Shown here: piece by piece, positions 46,979-57,457 of the stretch
Layout: each line of letters begins with the position of its first letter
Position numbering within the stretch: the stretch's first letter is position 1
DNA from: Cryomorphaceae bacterium 1068
Lineage (GTDB): Bacteria > Bacteroidota > Bacteroidia > Flavobacteriales_D > Cryomorphaceae
Reading direction: 5' to 3'
Assembly (NCBI GenBank): GCA_027214385.1
Contig: JAPVXR010000001.1
Location: forward strand, 434,001 to 498,000
DNA: 64,000 nt
Notes under the pieces: generated by a model
What the model saw: the letters and a program-made list of their open reading frames with translations, nothing else
What the model was told of the DNA's origin: nothing
Databases searched by the model: none
Position numbers and translations under genes: made by a program

Positions 46979-47641
46979 ATGAACCCCCTTATAACTAGGA
47001 AAGTTTGGATTGCGTTAACAGGCCTTTTTCTTTGCCTGTTTTTGATCGTTCACCTTTCGGCAAATCTGATCCTACTTCTTCCCGAGAGTCTATCACAAGG
47101 CATGTACAATGCCTATTCTACCTTCTTACGCGAGAACCCTTTGGTGGCAATAATCGCTTACTTGCTCTATGCTTCCATTATCCTGCACGTGGTCTTTACG
47201 GCCATCGTCACCATTCGAAATCGAAAGTCGAAACCGACGAAATACGAAGTGAATAAGCCGGCAGCGAACAGCTCATGGGCATCGCAAAATATGGGATGGC
47301 TGGGTATTTTGATTCTACTCTTTATCGTGATTCATTTGGTCAACTTTTGGTCGCGAATCAAACTTGGACTCGGCGAACCTGTGGCTCTCGATGTGGATGG
47401 ATATTTAGACGTTTATTCGGTGACCTACACGCTTTTTCAGAATCCTTTTTACGCGGCGTTTTATGCAATCACGGCTATTCCGCTGGGCTTTCACCTCCAC
47501 CACGGTTTGAAAAGTGCTTTCAAATCGTTGGGCTTTCATTCCATTAAGGGATTGAACATTCTATCGAAAGTAGCGCTGGTTTATGCATTGATCATGACGG
47601 CAGGATTTGCCTTAATCCCTATAATCGTGTATTTGAGATGA
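46979..47641 (+). CDS. sdhC: Succinate dehydrogenase/fumarate reductase cytochrome b subunit
   Basis: The protein has 220 residues with five membrane helices and candidate haem-ligand histidines in FLIVHLS, SIILHVV, IVIHLVN and FHLHHG, the arrangement of the di-haem cytochrome b558 subunit used in Bacillus and Bacteroidota-type complexes. It anchors SdhAB and passes electrons to menaquinone. The ATG follows the -7 box by seven bases. The stop overlaps the sdhA start (ATGA). Together with sdhA and sdhB this is the single-anchor, three-subunit form. Confidence 0.94.
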   Translation: MNPLITRKVWIALTGLFLCLFLIVHLSANLILLLPESLSQGMYNAYSTFLRENPLVAIIAYLLYASIILHVVFTAIVTIRNRKSKPTKYEVNKPAANSSWASQNMGWLGILILLFIVIHLVNFWSRIKLGLGEPVALDVDGYLDVYSVTYTLFQNPFYAAFYAITAIPLGFHLHHGLKSAFKSLGFHSIKGLNILSKVALVYALIMTAGFALIPIIVYLR

Positions 47642-49548
47642 GTCTGAATTCCAAAATACCCGAAGGTCCATTGGAACAGAAATGGCAGCGCTACCAAATG
47701 GATAGCAAGCTGATCAATCCCGCAAACAAAAAGAAGCTGAAGGTTTTAGTCGTAGGTTCGGGATTGGCAGGAGCAGGCGCTGCGGCTTCATTGGCCGAAC
47801 TTGGTTACGAAGTGACTTGTTTTTGCTATCAGGACTCTGCCCGACGCGCCCATTCAGTAGCCGCACAAGGAGGTGTAAATGCCGCCAAGAATTACCAACA
47901 CGATGGCGACAGTGTTTGGAGGATGTTTTACGATACGCTTAAGGGAGGCGACTTCCGTTCGCGTGAGGCCAATGTCTACCGATTAGCAGAGCTTTCGGCT
48001 CCACTGATCGATCACTTTGTGCAGCAAGGTGTTCCATTTGCCAGGGAATATGGCGGCGTCCTTTCCAATCGAAGTTTCGGCGGAGTTCAGGTGCAGCGCA
48101 CGTTTTATGCCCGTGGTCAAACAGGTCAGCAATTGCTGATGGCAGCCTACTCACAACTTTACAAGAATATCAATGCGGGGAAAGTCACCATGCTTCCTCG
48201 CCATGAAATAATGGACTTGGTGCTGATCGATGGTCGAGCCAGAGGAGTGATCGCTCGCGAACTCACTACGGGAGAGCTTAAGCGATTTTCGGGAGATGCG
48301 GTCATATTCGCCACGGGTGGATATTCCCGCGTTTTCCGCTTGTCAACTTTGGCCATTGGTTGCAACGGAAGTGCCATTTGGAAGGCACACAAGAAAGGAG
48401 CCTTTTTTGCCGCTCCGAGCTTCACACAAATTCACCCTACCGCTCTTCCCCAAGCCAGCGACGCTCAGTCAAAACTGACTCTGATGTCTGAGAGTTTGAG
48501 AAACGATGGCCGCATTTGGGTTCCATCGAAGCAAGGAGATCAGCGACCAGCCAACCAAATTTCAGAAGAAGAGCGCGATTACTACCTCGAACGACGGTAT
48601 CCGAGTTTTGGGAACCTCGCACCTCGCGATATCTCTTCGCGAGCAGCCAAGGAGCGAATTGACGCGGGCCACGGAGTCGGAACCTTGAAGAATGCCGTTT
48701 ACCTTGATTTCAAGCATGCCATCGAACGACTTGGATTGGATGTTATTCGCGATCGCTACGGTAACCTCTTCGATATGTACCGAAAGATCACGGGAATAGA
48801 TGCCTACAAAGAACCCATGCTGATCTCTCCCGCGGCGCATTTTTCGATGGGCGGTCTTTGGGTGGATTATGAATTAATGACGACCATTCCTGGTTTGTAC
48901 GCTTTAGGCGAATGCAATTTCTCCGATCACGGTGCCAATCGCCTTGGGGCAAATTCCTTGCTCCAGGCGAGCATCGACGGCTACTTTATATTGCCGAATA
49001 CACTCAATAATTACTTGGCAGATCATCTGGCCGACCCATCACTATCTACAGATCACCCCGCTTTCGCGGAAAGCGAAAAAGAGGTCGCGGAGTATTTGGA
49101 CAAACTCATGTCGATAAATGGAGAAAAAACCGTTGATGACTTCCACCGTGAGTTGGGACGTATCATGTGGGATGAATGTGCGATGAGTCGATCTGAAGCT
49201 GGATTGAAAAAGGCCTTGAAGCAAATTGATGAAATCAAATCGGAGTTTTGGGAAAATGTCTGTGTGACGGGAACTTCGACGGAGCATAACGGCGAGTTGG
49301 AAAAGGCGTATCGTATGGCAGACTTCATCGAGCTGGCCAAATTGATGTGCATCGATGCCCTTCAACGCGAAGAATCCTGCGGCGCTCATTTTCGCGAGGA
49401 GTTCCAAACTGAAGAAGGGGAGGCTCTTCGTCGCGATGAAGAATACACCTACGTTTCTGCTTGGGAATATGCGCAAGGGGAATTCAAACTCCACAAAGAG
49501 GAGCTGGAATTTGAGAAAGTGAAACCAACCGTAAGAAGCTACAAATGA
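47638..49548 (+). CDS. sdhA: Succinate dehydrogenase/fumarate reductase flavoprotein subunit
   Basis: The protein has 636 residues. FAD-binding GSGLAGAG (40-47), covalent-FAD site [15 protein letters not shown] (H72) and the later motifs [18 protein letters not shown] and RLGANSLLQ are all present. It oxidises succinate to fumarate in the TCA cycle on the cytoplasmic face of the membrane, or the reverse. Borders overlap sdhC and sdhB by four bases each, giving tight coupling. The sequence style (longer N-terminus, [13 protein letters not shown]) matches the menaquinone-linked type. Confidence 0.97.
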   Translation: MSLNSKIPEGPLEQKWQRYQMDSKLINPANKKKLKVLVVGSGLAGAGAAASLAELGYEVTCFCYQDSARRAHSVAAQGGVNAAKNYQHDGDSVWRMFYDTLKGGDFRSREANVYRLAELSAPLIDHFVQQGVPFAREYGGVLSNRSFGGVQVQRTFYARGQTGQQLLMAAYSQLYKNINAGKVTMLPRHEIMDLVLIDGRARGVIARELTTGELKRFSGDAVIFATGGYSRVFRLSTLAIGCNGSAIWKAHKKGAFFAAPSFTQIHPTALPQASDAQSKLTLMSESLRNDGRIWVPSKQGDQRPANQISEEERDYYLERRYPSFGNLAPRDISSRAAKERIDAGHGVGTLKNAVYLDFKHAIERLGLDVIRDRYGNLFDMYRKITGIDAYKEPMLISPAAHFSMGGLWVDYELMTTIPGLYALGECNFSDHGANRLGANSLLQASIDGYFILPNTLNNYLADHLADPSLSTDHPAFAESEKEVAEYLDKLMSINGEKTVDDFHRELGRIMWDECAMSRSEAGLKKALKQIDEIKSEFWENVCVTGTSTEHNGELEKAYRMADFIELAKLMCIDALQREESCGAHFREEFQTEEGEALRRDEEYTYVSAWEYAQGEFKLHKEELEFEKVKPTVRSYK

Positions 49549-50309
49549 GAGTGACGTTTAAAATATGGAGGCAAGACGGTCCTGATTCTGAAGGTAAGTT
49601 GGTAGAATACCCGGTGGAAGGGCTTACTGAAGAGATGTCTTTCCTTGAAGCATTGGATTACCTCAACGAAGAGCTCGTTCGCCGAAAGGAGAAAACCATT
49701 TCTTATGAGTACGATTGCCGTGAAGGAATTTGTGGACAGTGCGGCGTGTTCATTAACGGTCGTCCTCATGGTCCACACGATCATATTACTACTTGTCAAT
49801 TGCATATGCGTAGCTTCAAGGATGGTGATACGATAACCGTTGAACCATTTCGAGCGAAAGCATTTCCTGTCATCAAAGACCTTATGGTCGATCGATCGGC
49901 CTTTGATCGAATTATTGAGAAGGGTGCATACATTTCTGCAAAAACGGGAACCGCTCCCGAGGCCAATGCCATACCGATTGCGAAGGATATTTCTGACAAA
50001 GCGATGGATCATGCCGCTTGCATTGGATGCGGAGCTTGCGTAGCTACTTGTAAAAATGCCTCGGCGGCATTATTTACTTCCGCAAAGATCAACCACCTCA
50101 ACACCCTTCCTCAAGGAAAGGCTGAGAAAACCAAGCGAACTTTGGAAATGACGGCCCAAATGGCTGTCGAAGGATTTGGAAACTGTTCGTTCACGGGCGC
50201 TTGCTCGGTGGAATGTCCTGTGGAGATTTCGGTGGCTTCAATTGCTGAGATGAATTCTTCATTCTTTAAATCGAAGCTAGTCGATTTTTTGGATAGCAAG
50301 CCAAGTTAG
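49545..50309 (+). CDS. sdhB: Succinate dehydrogenase/fumarate reductase iron-sulfur subunit
   Basis: The protein has 254 residues. All cluster ligands are visible: [2Fe-2S] C58, C63, C66 and C84; [4Fe-4S]/[3Fe-4S] groups C159, C162, C165, C169 and C214, C220, C224. It carries electrons from SdhA to the cytochrome b. It is the last gene of sdhCAB. A weak hairpin (CTCAC/GTGAG at 50431-50446) followed by six T might end the transcript; no strong terminator is seen. Confidence 0.96.
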   Translation: MRVTFKIWRQDGPDSEGKLVEYPVEGLTEEMSFLEALDYLNEELVRRKEKTISYEYDCREGICGQCGVFINGRPHGPHDHITTCQLHMRSFKDGDTITVEPFRAKAFPVIKDLMVDRSAFDRIIEKGAYISAKTGTAPEANAIPIAKDISDKAMDHAACIGCGACVATCKNASAALFTSAKINHLNTLPQGKAEKTKRTLEMTAQMAVEGFGNCSFTGACSVECPVEISVASIAEMNSSFFKSKLVDFLDSKPS

Positions 50310-50682
50310 TCGATACCGCCGGATGAATGTGTCCTGCGATTGTCTAAATGGATCATCTGCGTAAATACGGATTTAGCGTGACCTTATCTTAACTCAAAAG
50401 GGGAGCTTCATAGTAAGAAAAAGCATCACCCTCACCGGTTCGTGAGCATTGTTTTTTAACGGTAATATGACAGTTTCTAACATTGTGATTTAGCTCAAAA
50501 TCTGCTGTCAAAAGCTTTCAACAACCCATCCGATCGCAACCCGTTATTCCATCGAAGGTAACGGCGATATCAACAATTCTTTGTGCATGCTTTTATTGGG
50601 ATTACTCCTTTTTCGATAGACGAAAAATGAATTCCTCGTGTACCTTTAAAGTCCGTTTTTAAAAATTCTATAATCCCGAAAA
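50310..50682. other. Intergenic region upstream of nrdJ
   Basis: No gene is supported here. Visible features are the weak hairpin near 50431 with a T-run, an inverted repeat CCGTTA-N12-TAACGG (50541-50564), and TACCTTTA (50641-50648), one base off the -7 consensus and 35 bases before the nrdJ start. I looked for an adenosylcobalamin riboswitch, expected for some B12-dependent enzymes, and for NrdR boxes, and saw neither. Confidence 0.5.
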
Positions 50683-53250
50683 ATGAGCACAAAAACCTTG
50701 GAAACCCCCGTAATTACTGAAGAGAAGAAAGTTGGCCATACGTATGATGAAGCCCTGAAGGCCGCTACTGAGTATTTTGACGGCGATGAACTGGCCGCTG
50801 GTGTTTGGCTCAATAAGTACGCACTTAAAGACTCTTACGGACACATTTTCGAGCAGAATCCTGACGACATGCACAGACGTATGGCGAAGGAAATTGCCCG
50901 TATCGAAAACAAGTATCCAAGTCCACTTTCGGAGGATGAGGTTTTTGACCTTTTGGCAAAATTCAAGTACATCGTTCCTCAAGGTGGACCGATGACGGGA
51001 ATTGGAAACAAACACCAAGTGGCCTCTTTATCCAATTGCTTTGTAATTGGAAATGACGGCAAAAGTGACTCATACGGAGGGATTATGAAAACGGATGAAG
51101 AGCAAGTGCAGCTCATGAAGCGTCGCGGTGGAGTAGGGCACGACCTTTCGGGAATTCGTCCTACGGGATCACCGGTAAAAAATTCAGCGCTTACTTCAAC
51201 GGGAGTTGTTCCTTTTATGGAGCGCTATAGCAATTCTACTCGCGAGGTGGCACAAGACGGACGCCGCGGAGCATTGATGTTGAGTATCTCAATCAAGCAC
51301 CCCGATGCGGAACGTTTTATAGACGCGAAGATGGACGGAACCAAGGTCACGGGAGCAAACGTTTCTGTTCGTATCGACGATGAATTCATGAAAGCGGTAA
51401 AGTCAGGCGGAACTTATAAGCAACAATACCCAATTGATTCAGACATTCCGACTCACGTCAATGAAGTGGATGCCAAGCGAATTTGGGAGAAGATTATTCA
51501 CAATGCATGGGCTTCCGCCGAACCAGGAATCCTGTTTTGGGACACGATCACCAAAGAGTCCATCCCTGATTGTTATTCTGATCTCGGATTCAAAACGACT
51601 TCTACCAATCCTTGTGGCGAGATTCCATTGTGTCCTTATGATTCTTGTCGCCTATTGGCAATCAATCTTTATAGCTACGTAGAGAATCCATTTACGCCAG
51701 AGGCGAGTTTTGATTTTGAAAAATTTGAAGCTCATGGTCGATTGGCACAGCGTATCGCTGACGATATCATCGACTTGGAAATGGAGAAGATCGACGCGAT
51801 TATCGCCAAGATCGATGCCGACCCTGAAAGTGAAGAGATCAAGCTTACCGAGAAAAACCTGTGGTTGAAAATTCAAGAGAAGTGTATCCAAGGTCGCCGA
51901 ACGGGGATTGGAATCACTGCAGAGGGTGATATGCTGGCTGCATTGGGTATCAAATACGGTTCAGAAGAATCTATTTCCTTCTCGGAAAAAGTGCACAAGT
52001 CTCTCGCAGTATCTGTTTACAGCGGTTCTGTGAGCTTGGCTAAAGACCGTGGAAGCTTCCCGATTTTTGATTGGAAAAGAGAAGTGGAGAATCCGTTTAT
52101 CCAGCGTTTGGCTGAAGCTGATCCTCAGCTGATTAAGGACATGAAGAAGCACGGTCGACGAAACATCGCTTCTTTGACCATTGCGCCAACGGGGACAACG
52201 AGTATGATGACTCAGACGAGTTCTGGAATTGAGCCCGTATTTATGGTCTCGTACAAGCGTCGCAAAAAGATTAACCCCAACGATCAAAACACTCGCACCG
52301 ACTTTGTGGATCAAGTAGGAGACCACTGGCAAGAGTTTGCGGTGTTCCACCACAAATTTGCCGATTGGCTCAAAGCCAAAGGCCATGACGTGAAGGAAGT
52401 TCAAAACTGGAGCGATGAAGAATTGAACAAGCTCATCGCTGAGTCACCCTATCACGGCGCTACAGCAAACGATGTGGATTGGGTAAACAAGGTACACCTT
52501 CAGGGAAAAGTTCAGCAATGGGTTGATCACTCGATTTCTGTGACGGTAAATATCCCCAACGAGACCACGGAAGAAATGGTAGCCAGCATTTACGAAACCG
52601 GCTGGGAAAGTGGTTGCAAAGGAATCACCGTTTACCGCGACGGTTCGCGCTCGGGTGTACTTATCTCCGACACTCCTGAAACCAAAGAAATCGTATCAGA
52701 GAATCCTGCTCCTGCGAGACCGAAATCTCTGGAGGCAGATGTCGTACGCTTCAACAACGATTCGGAGAAATGGCTGGCAGTTGTCGGTATTTTGAACGGT
52801 CGACCTTACGAGATTTTCACGGGTCACGCCGAAGAGTCTTTTCACCTGCCAAAAGCCGTTGACGCGGGATTTGTCATCAAAAGCAAAGACGAAGAAACGG
52901 GCAAAAGTCGCTACGACTTTCGCTACCAAGACAAGGACGGATATTTTGTAACTATCGAAGGACTTTCGCGCTCATTTGACCCTGAGTTCTGGAATTACGC
53001 CAAGCTCATCAGCGGAGTACTCCGTCACGGTATGCCCATCGCTGATGTGGTGCACATGGTGGAAAATCTCCACCTCAACGACGAGACATTGAACACTTGG
53101 AAGAACGGAGTCATCCGAGCGCTCAAGCAATACGTTCCTTCGGGCACGGTAGCCGAAGGAGTCGAGTGTTCAGAGTGTGGACAGGAGTCACTCGTTTACG
53201 AAGAAGGATGTTTGAATTGCAAAAACTGCGGGCACAGCAAATGCGGTTAG
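50683..53250 (+). CDS. nrdJ: Adenosylcobalamin-dependent (class II) ribonucleotide reductase
   Basis: The protein has 855 residues. It reduces ribonucleotides to deoxyribonucleotides with a B12 radical. Seen in order are VASLSNCFVIG (active-site C119), GGVGHDLSGIRPTGSPV, TSTNPCGEIPLCPYDSC, APTGTTSMMTQTSSGIEP and GCKGITVYRDGSR, all class II/NrdJ motifs, then a C-terminal region ending in a Cys-rich CSECGQES...CLNCKNCGHSKCG segment that may act as a zinc ribbon and mobile redox tail. Thioredoxin is the usual reductant. No nrdR or other reductase genes lie nearby. A structured repeat and a terminator follow. Confidence 0.97.
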   Translation: MSTKTLETPVITEEKKVGHTYDEALKAATEYFDGDELAAGVWLNKYALKDSYGHIFEQNPDDMHRRMAKEIARIENKYPSPLSEDEVFDLLAKFKYIVPQGGPMTGIGNKHQVASLSNCFVIGNDGKSDSYGGIMKTDEEQVQLMKRRGGVGHDLSGIRPTGSPVKNSALTSTGVVPFMERYSNSTREVAQDGRRGALMLSISIKHPDAERFIDAKMDGTKVTGANVSVRIDDEFMKAVKSGGTYKQQYPIDSDIPTHVNEVDAKRIWEKIIHNAWASAEPGILFWDTITKESIPDCYSDLGFKTTSTNPCGEIPLCPYDSCRLLAINLYSYVENPFTPEASFDFEKFEAHGRLAQRIADDIIDLEMEKIDAIIAKIDADPESEEIKLTEKNLWLKIQEKCIQGRRTGIGITAEGDMLAALGIKYGSEESISFSEKVHKSLAVSVYSGSVSLAKDRGSFPIFDWKREVENPFIQRLAEADPQLIKDMKKHGRRNIASLTIAPTGTTSMMTQTSSGIEPVFMVSYKRRKKINPNDQNTRTDFVDQVGDHWQEFAVFHHKFADWLKAKGHDVKEVQNWSDEELNKLIAESPYHGATANDVDWVNKVHLQGKVQQWVDHSISVTVNIPNETTEEMVASIYETGWESGCKGITVYRDGSRSGVLISDTPETKEIVSENPAPARPKSLEADVVRFNNDSEKWLAVVGILNGRPYEIFTGHAEESFHLPKAVDAGFVIKSKDEETGKSRYDFRYQDKDGYFVTIEGLSRSFDPEFWNYAKLISGVLRHGMPIADVVHMVENLHLNDETLNTWKNGVIRALKQYVPSGTVAEGVECSECGQESLVYEEGCLNCKNCGHSKCG

Positions 53251-53270
53251 TGTCCGACATGAAAGCTCAT

Positions 53271-53356
53271 TAGCTGCGTTACTCTTATTTTGCGAACAGT
53301 CATTGACTTTATGTCAACTCCTTGGTTCCCCAAATTGCGCCTGCCTTGCTACCGAA
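53271..53356 (+). repeat. Structured intergenic repeat downstream of nrdJ (copy 2)
   Basis: The centre is TTGAC-TTTAT-GTCAA (53303-53317), with flanking arms TTTTGCGAACAG and TTGGTTCCCCAAA that pair imperfectly. TGCGTTA...GTCAACTCC is shared with 850-937 except for a few changes. At GAAC/GTTC the stem differs from copy 1 on both sides and stays paired. It lies between the nrdJ stop and its terminator, the same position as copy 1. Confidence 0.7.
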
Positions 53357-53403
53357 CTTACTTGATCGAACACTAGTTTGACCTATTAACAAAAGATAGA
53401 CTT

Positions 53404-53427
53404 AAAAGCCCGCTTGCGGGCTTTTTT
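53404..53427 (+). terminator. Rho-independent terminator after nrdJ
   Basis: AAAAGCCCG (53404-53412), loop CTTG, CGGGCTTTT (53417-53425) and further T. A-run before the stem allows action on both strands. Confidence 0.88.
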
Positions 53428-53442
53428 CATTTTCTAGATTTG
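53414..53442 (+). promoter_or_regulatory. Promoter for the gene at 53474
   Basis: CTTG (TTG at 53414-53416), 18 bases, TAGATTTG (53435-53442), an exact -7 match. It overlaps the nrdJ terminator. The predicted start near 53449 leaves about 25 bases to the ATG at 53474 and makes the upstream in-frame ATG at 53447 unlikely. Confidence 0.58.
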
Positions 53443-53473
53443 AACTATGCAGATAAATGTCTGTTCTTTTATT

Positions 53474-54052
53474 ATGAAATCAACCATTCTCACTTCCGTC
53501 TTTCTGCTTGTTTCGTTTTTGGCTTTCGGCCAATCCCTAACTGAATCTTGGGAGGCCGAGCAGAACTACCGTCAAACGGGAATGATGGTTCTGGGAAGCT
53601 GGGCTGTGGCCAATATCGCCTCTGGTTTGGTGATGCGTTCCAACACCACCGGAGTTGATTCACGCTTTTGGGAAATGAACGCCATTTGGAATGGAGTCAA
53701 CTTGGCTATTGCGGGTTTTGGGTATTTCAGTGCGGCAAAGCTAGGGACTGACGGTACTGCGCTGGAACTCCTCCAAGAGCAGATGGGGATCGACAAGACA
53801 CTTCTTTTCAATGCGGGCCTCGACTTAGGATACATTGCCGCGGGAGCTTGGATGATAGAGCGCTCAAAGAACGTTTCCAAAAACCCCGACCTCTGGAAAG
53901 GGTATGGCCGCTCGATTATGTTTCAAGGGGCCTTTCTTTTTGCTTTTGATGTGGCGATGGTCTTGATTCATAAGAAGGTGGTGATAGGTGAGAATATGAT
54001 TTTGAGCCTTAATGCAGCTCCAGGAGGAGTAGGAGCCATTCTCCAATTTTAA
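53474..54052 (+). CDS. Conserved membrane protein of unknown function (DUF6992-like)
   Basis: The protein has 192 residues. A signal peptide (MKSTILTSVFLLVSFLAFGQ) precedes four or so hydrophobic helices (about 35-55, 70-90, 110-135 and 150-170). Motifs include TGMMVLGSWAVANIASG, WEMNAIWNGVNLAIAGFGY and NAGLDLGYIAAGAWM, which recall the small Bacteroidota family DUF6992; this identification is from memory. The start at 53474 fits both the signal peptide and the promoter. It lies between nrdJ and the convergent hutI; no functional link is evident. Confidence 0.6.
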   Translation: MKSTILTSVFLLVSFLAFGQSLTESWEAEQNYRQTGMMVLGSWAVANIASGLVMRSNTTGVDSRFWEMNAIWNGVNLAIAGFGYFSAAKLGTDGTALELLQEQMGIDKTLLFNAGLDLGYIAAGAWMIERSKNVSKNPDLWKGYGRSIMFQGAFLFAFDVAMVLIHKKVVIGENMILSLNAAPGGVGAILQF

Positions 54053-54056
54053 CAGG

Positions 54057-55313
54057 CTAATCGAAATTTTTAAGAATTTCTCCCTCCAATATCACCCCAT
54101 CAATCGCAGGCTCTCCAAAACTATAAGCCAAATAACTCAAATGCTCGCAAGGTTCTGTGATCATTACATTGGCCGATTTTCCTTGGGTGATTGTTCCATG
54201 TGTGTCCGATATTTCCATGGCAGCGGCGCCATTGATCGTCGCTGCATTGATAGCCTCGGCCGGAGTCATTTTCATTTTGATACATCCCAAAGAAACGGCC
54301 ATAGCCATGTTGCTCGAAGGGGCCGAGCCAGGATTAAAATCGGTGGCGAGAGCCACGATAGCATTGTTATCAATCAATTCGCGAACTGGCGTGTAGGGAA
54401 TGCTCAGGAACAAACTGCAAAGCGGAAGTGCCGTAGCAATGGTATTTGAATTTGCCAAAGCGGCGGTATCGCCTCTGCCCAATACTTCGAGGTGGTCAAC
54501 CGAAACTACACCCGCTTTCACCAATTCGGGTATGGCGCCGAACGCATTGAACTGATTGACATGGATCTTGCTCTTCATTCCGCGCTGTGATGCAGCTTCC
54601 ACAATGGCCAGCGTTTCAGCCGTGGTGAAGTAGCCTTTCTCGCAAAAGACATCGGCGTAATCGGCCAATCCTTGTTTGGCAATTTCGGGAATCATCTCTT
54701 TTATAATGAGGTCGACGTATCCCTCGCGATTGTCTTTAAACTCAGGTGGCAGAGCGTGCGCGCCCAAGAATGTCGACTTGATCATCATCCCCGATTCTTC
54801 GCGGAGGCGACGAATGACGCGCAGCATTTTTAATTCTGACTCGGTGTCAAGTCCGTAGCCGCTTTTGATTTCGATGGCACTCGTTCCCGAAAGCTGAGCC
54901 TTTTTCAAACGCACCATCGCTCTTTCGAAAAGCTCGTCTTCGCTTATCTCTCGGAGCTTTCGCGAAGAGTTGAGAATTCCGCCACCTCGGGCTGCAACTT
55001 CTTCGTAAGTCAATCCTTTGATGCGGTCTTCGAATTCCAATTCGCGCGAAGCGGCAAAAACCAAGTGCGCATGCGAATCACAAAACGAAGGCAGCACGAA
55101 TCGACCTTCCGCATCGACCACCTCTAAATCTCTCCAGTCGGTTATACCACCCCAGTCTTCCATCTTTCCGTACATCCCAATCTTTCCATCTTCAATTGCC
55201 AAAAAGGCGTTTTCTAAAACAGGAAGTTCGTCCATCTGATGTCCGCGCAAAAAAGCGGGTGCCTCTTCATAGTGACCGACAAGTCCTTTGATGTTTTTGA
55301 TGAGAATTTTCAT
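54057..55313 (-). CDS. hutI: Imidazolonepropionase
   Basis: The protein has 418 residues. It opens 4-imidazolone-5-propanoate to N-formimino-L-glutamate in histidine breakdown. The amidohydrolase metal motif SHAHLVFAASRELEF, KGLTYEEVAARGGGILNS, IEIKSGYGLDTESE, STFLGAHALPPEF and ALATDFNPGSAPSSNM are HutI signatures. The ATG at 55313 (MKILIKNIKG) gives the standard N-terminus; an ATG at 55346 would add 11 residues. No hutU or hutH gene is adjacent. Transcribed convergently with the gene ending at 54052. Confidence 0.95.
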   Translation of the reverse strand: MKILIKNIKGLVGHYEEAPAFLRGHQMDELPVLENAFLAIEDGKIGMYGKMEDWGGITDWRDLEVVDAEGRFVLPSFCDSHAHLVFAASRELEFEDRIKGLTYEEVAARGGGILNSSRKLREISEDELFERAMVRLKKAQLSGTSAIEIKSGYGLDTESELKMLRVIRRLREESGMMIKSTFLGAHALPPEFKDNREGYVDLIIKEMIPEIAKQGLADYADVFCEKGYFTTAETLAIVEAASQRGMKSKIHVNQFNAFGAIPELVKAGVVSVDHLEVLGRGDTAALANSNTIATALPLCSLFLSIPYTPVRELIDNNAIVALATDFNPGSAPSSNMAMAVSLGCIKMKMTPAEAINAATINGAAAMEISDTHGTITQGKSANVMITEPCEHLSYLAYSFGEPAIDGVILEGEILKNFD

Positions 55314-55412
55314 GACTCCAAGTTTGTGACAAAGAAAACCATTCAAATAGTTAACAAAGAATCAAACTTCGTAAATAGTACTTCTGATACCTGAAGTTAA
55401 AGGTTGTACTTC

Positions 55413-55420
55413 TATACTTG
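55413..55420 (+). promoter_or_regulatory. Probable tyrA promoter -7 element
   Basis: TATACTTG is one base off the consensus and ends 18 bases before the tyrA ATG, implying a leader of about a dozen bases. No -33 TTTG at the proper distance. Confidence 0.38.
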
Positions 55421-55438
55421 TAAATCGAAAATAGAAAT

Positions 55439-56290
55439 ATGAACGTATATATAGTGGGTACGGGATTAATCGGAGGCAGCTTTGCCCTGGATATTCAAGA
55501 TGCTTATGCTGAGGCAAAAATCTATGGAGTCGATCATAATCCTGCGCATTTGGCTGAAGCCAAAAACCTGAATGTCATTCATGAAGAAGCCACAATTGAC
55601 GATCTCTCAAAGGCCGATGTTGTATTTATTACTGTCCCGGTAGATGTAAGCTTGGATTTAATTCCCAAAGTACTCGATGTCATTCACGACGATGCTGTAG
55701 TCATTGATGCTGGATCTACGAAGCAAGGGATTTGCTCAGCCGTGGCGGGCCATCCGAAGAGGCGTAATTTCTTGGCGGCACACCCTATTGCGGGAACTGA
55801 ATTTTCGGGGCCAAAGGCCGCCTTGAAGGATTTGTACAGGGAAAAGACCAACATCATTTGTGAGGTGGAAAAAACAGCTTTCAAACTACAAGAAAGGGCC
55901 TTAGAGATCTTTAAAAAGATAGGTATGCGCATTCGCTACATGGATCCTTTCGCTCACGATCGACACATAGCATACGTTTCCCATTTGTCACACATCAGTT
56001 CATTCATGCTGGGAAAGACGGTAATTGAGAAAGAAAAAAACGAAAGGGATATTTTCGATATGGCGGGGAGTGGTTTTGAATCTACTGTACGATTGGCAAA
56101 AAGTTCCCCTGCCATGTGGGCGCCAATATTTGAGCAAAACAAAGCCAATGTGATCGAGACGCTCGAAGAATACATTCGGAATTTGGAACGATTCAAACAG
56201 TTGATGCAAGAAGACGATTTTGAAGCAATCTACAGCGAAATGCAAAGTGCGAATCATATCAGGAGCATTCTAAATGGGATGAATGCATAA
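55439..56290 (+). CDS. tyrA: Prephenate dehydrogenase
   Basis: The protein has 283 residues. It has an N-terminal NAD(P) Rossmann motif VGTGLIGGSFAL (residues 6-17), then VFITVPVDVS, DAGSTKQGI, AAHPIAGTEFSGP and the helical domain segment AYVSHLSHISSF that define prephenate dehydrogenases without a fused chorismate mutase. It makes 4-hydroxyphenylpyruvate for tyrosine synthesis. It lies 90 bases before aroC, the enzyme two steps earlier in the pathway. The two may be co-regulated, though aroC has its own -7 element. Confidence 0.93.
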   Translation: MNVYIVGTGLIGGSFALDIQDAYAEAKIYGVDHNPAHLAEAKNLNVIHEEATIDDLSKADVVFITVPVDVSLDLIPKVLDVIHDDAVVIDAGSTKQGICSAVAGHPKRRNFLAAHPIAGTEFSGPKAALKDLYREKTNIICEVEKTAFKLQERALEIFKKIGMRIRYMDPFAHDRHIAYVSHLSHISSFMLGKTVIEKEKNERDIFDMAGSGFESTVRLAKSSPAMWAPIFEQNKANVIETLEEYIRNLERFKQLMQEDDFEAIYSEMQSANHIRSILNGMNA

Positions 56291-56367
56291 AAGCGAAAGC
56301 CTAAAAAGGCGAGTAAATTCTTCTCAATCCTCCATTGAAATCTATACTTCTCCGCACGAAAGATTTC

Positions 56368-56375
56368 TATCTTTG
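56368..56375 (+). promoter_or_regulatory. aroC promoter -7 element, near-leaderless
   Basis: TATCTTTG is an exact TAnnTTTG match five bases before the aroC ATG, so the transcript would start at or very near the start codon. No -33 TTTG at 17-23 bases. Confidence 0.45.
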
Positions 56376-56380
56376 GCCGC

Positions 56381-57457
56381 ATGGCGGGAAATAGCTTAGG
56401 TACCCTTTTTAAGCTCACCACCTTCGGCGAATCGCATGGCGAGGCGATCGGAGGAATTGTAGACGGATGTCCCGCGGGTCTCTCGCTCGATATGGATGCC
56501 ATCCAAAAAGAACTGGATCGTCGGAAGCCCGGTCAAAGCGATTTGACTACCCAACGAAAAGAGTCGGATACCGTTAAATTCCTTTCGGGAATTTTCGAAG
56601 GAACAACTACGGGCACTCCAATTGCATTCATTATTCCCAATGCCGATCAACGATCAAAAGACTACGGAAACCTCAAAGATGTCTTTCGTCCGTCGCACGC
56701 CGATTACGTTTATGAGGCCAAATACGGCATTAGAGATCATCGCGGTGGTGGGCGATCATCTGCTCGTGAAACGGCTTGCCGAGTGGCGGCAGGAGCTATT
56801 GCCAAGCAATTCTTACAAGCAGAAGGGATTGAAATTAATTCTTATGTGAGCGCTATTGGACAAGTTGAAGTTGATAAGCCGCACACAGAGCTGGATTTGA
56901 CTGCCGTCGAAAATGAAGTTCGTTGTCCTGATCCACATTCGGCGAAAGCCATGAGAACGGCCATAGAAACAGCCCGCGATGAGGGCGATACCCTTGGGGG
57001 GATAGTTACCGGACTAGCTCTGGGCGTTCCTGCAGGATTGGGCGAACCCGTATTCGATAAGCTCCACGCCGATTTAGGCAAGGCCATGCTCAGCATCAAT
57101 GCTGTAAAAGGCTTTGACATAGGAAGCGGATTTGAGGCCGCCAAAATGAAAGGAAGCGATCACAACGACGGTTTCGAAATAGTGGACGGCAAGCCACATA
57201 CTCAAACCAATCATAGTGGAGGCGTTCAAGGCGGTATCTCAAATGGAATGGATATAGTTTTTCGAGTGGCGTTTAAACCCGTGGCCTCCATTGGAAAGAA
57301 ACAACAAACCATTACCCGAGAAGGGAAAGAAACTGAATTGGAAATAAAAGGAAGGCACGATCCATGTGTAGTGCCCAGAGCGGTGCCCATTGTCGAAGCT
57401 ATGACTGCACTCATCTTGGCCGATCACCTTCTCAGAAACCGCACGATACGATTATGA
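56381..57457 (+). CDS. aroC: Chorismate synthase
   Basis: The protein has 358 residues, cytoplasmic. FMN-dependent conversion of EPSP to chorismate. Family motifs are [58 protein letters not shown] and [24 protein letters not shown]. Start ATG at 56381 gives [10 protein letters not shown]. It feeds the neighbouring TyrA reaction. The stop overlaps the transporter start (ATGA). Confidence 0.97.
   Translation: MAGNSLGTLFKLTTFGESHGEAIGGIVDGCPAGLSLDMDAIQKELDRRKPGQSDLTTQRKESDTVKFLSGIFEGTTTGTPIAFIIPNADQRSKDYGNLKDVFRPSHADYVYEAKYGIRDHRGGGRSSARETACRVAAGAIAKQFLQAEGIEINSYVSAIGQVEVDKPHTELDLTAVENEVRCPDPHSAKAMRTAIETARDEGDTLGGIVTGLALGVPAGLGEPVFDKLHADLGKAMLSINAVKGFDIGSGFEAAKMKGSDHNDGFEIVDGKPHTQTNHSGGVQGGISNGMDIVFRVAFKPVASIGKKQQTITREGKETELEIKGRHDPCVVPRAVPIVEAMTALILADHLLRNRTIRL

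Noticed and set aside
50310-50682. Adenosylcobalamin riboswitch before nrdJ
   Set aside because: No B12-box-like conserved core or typical long multi-helix leader could be recognised; only small inverted repeats.
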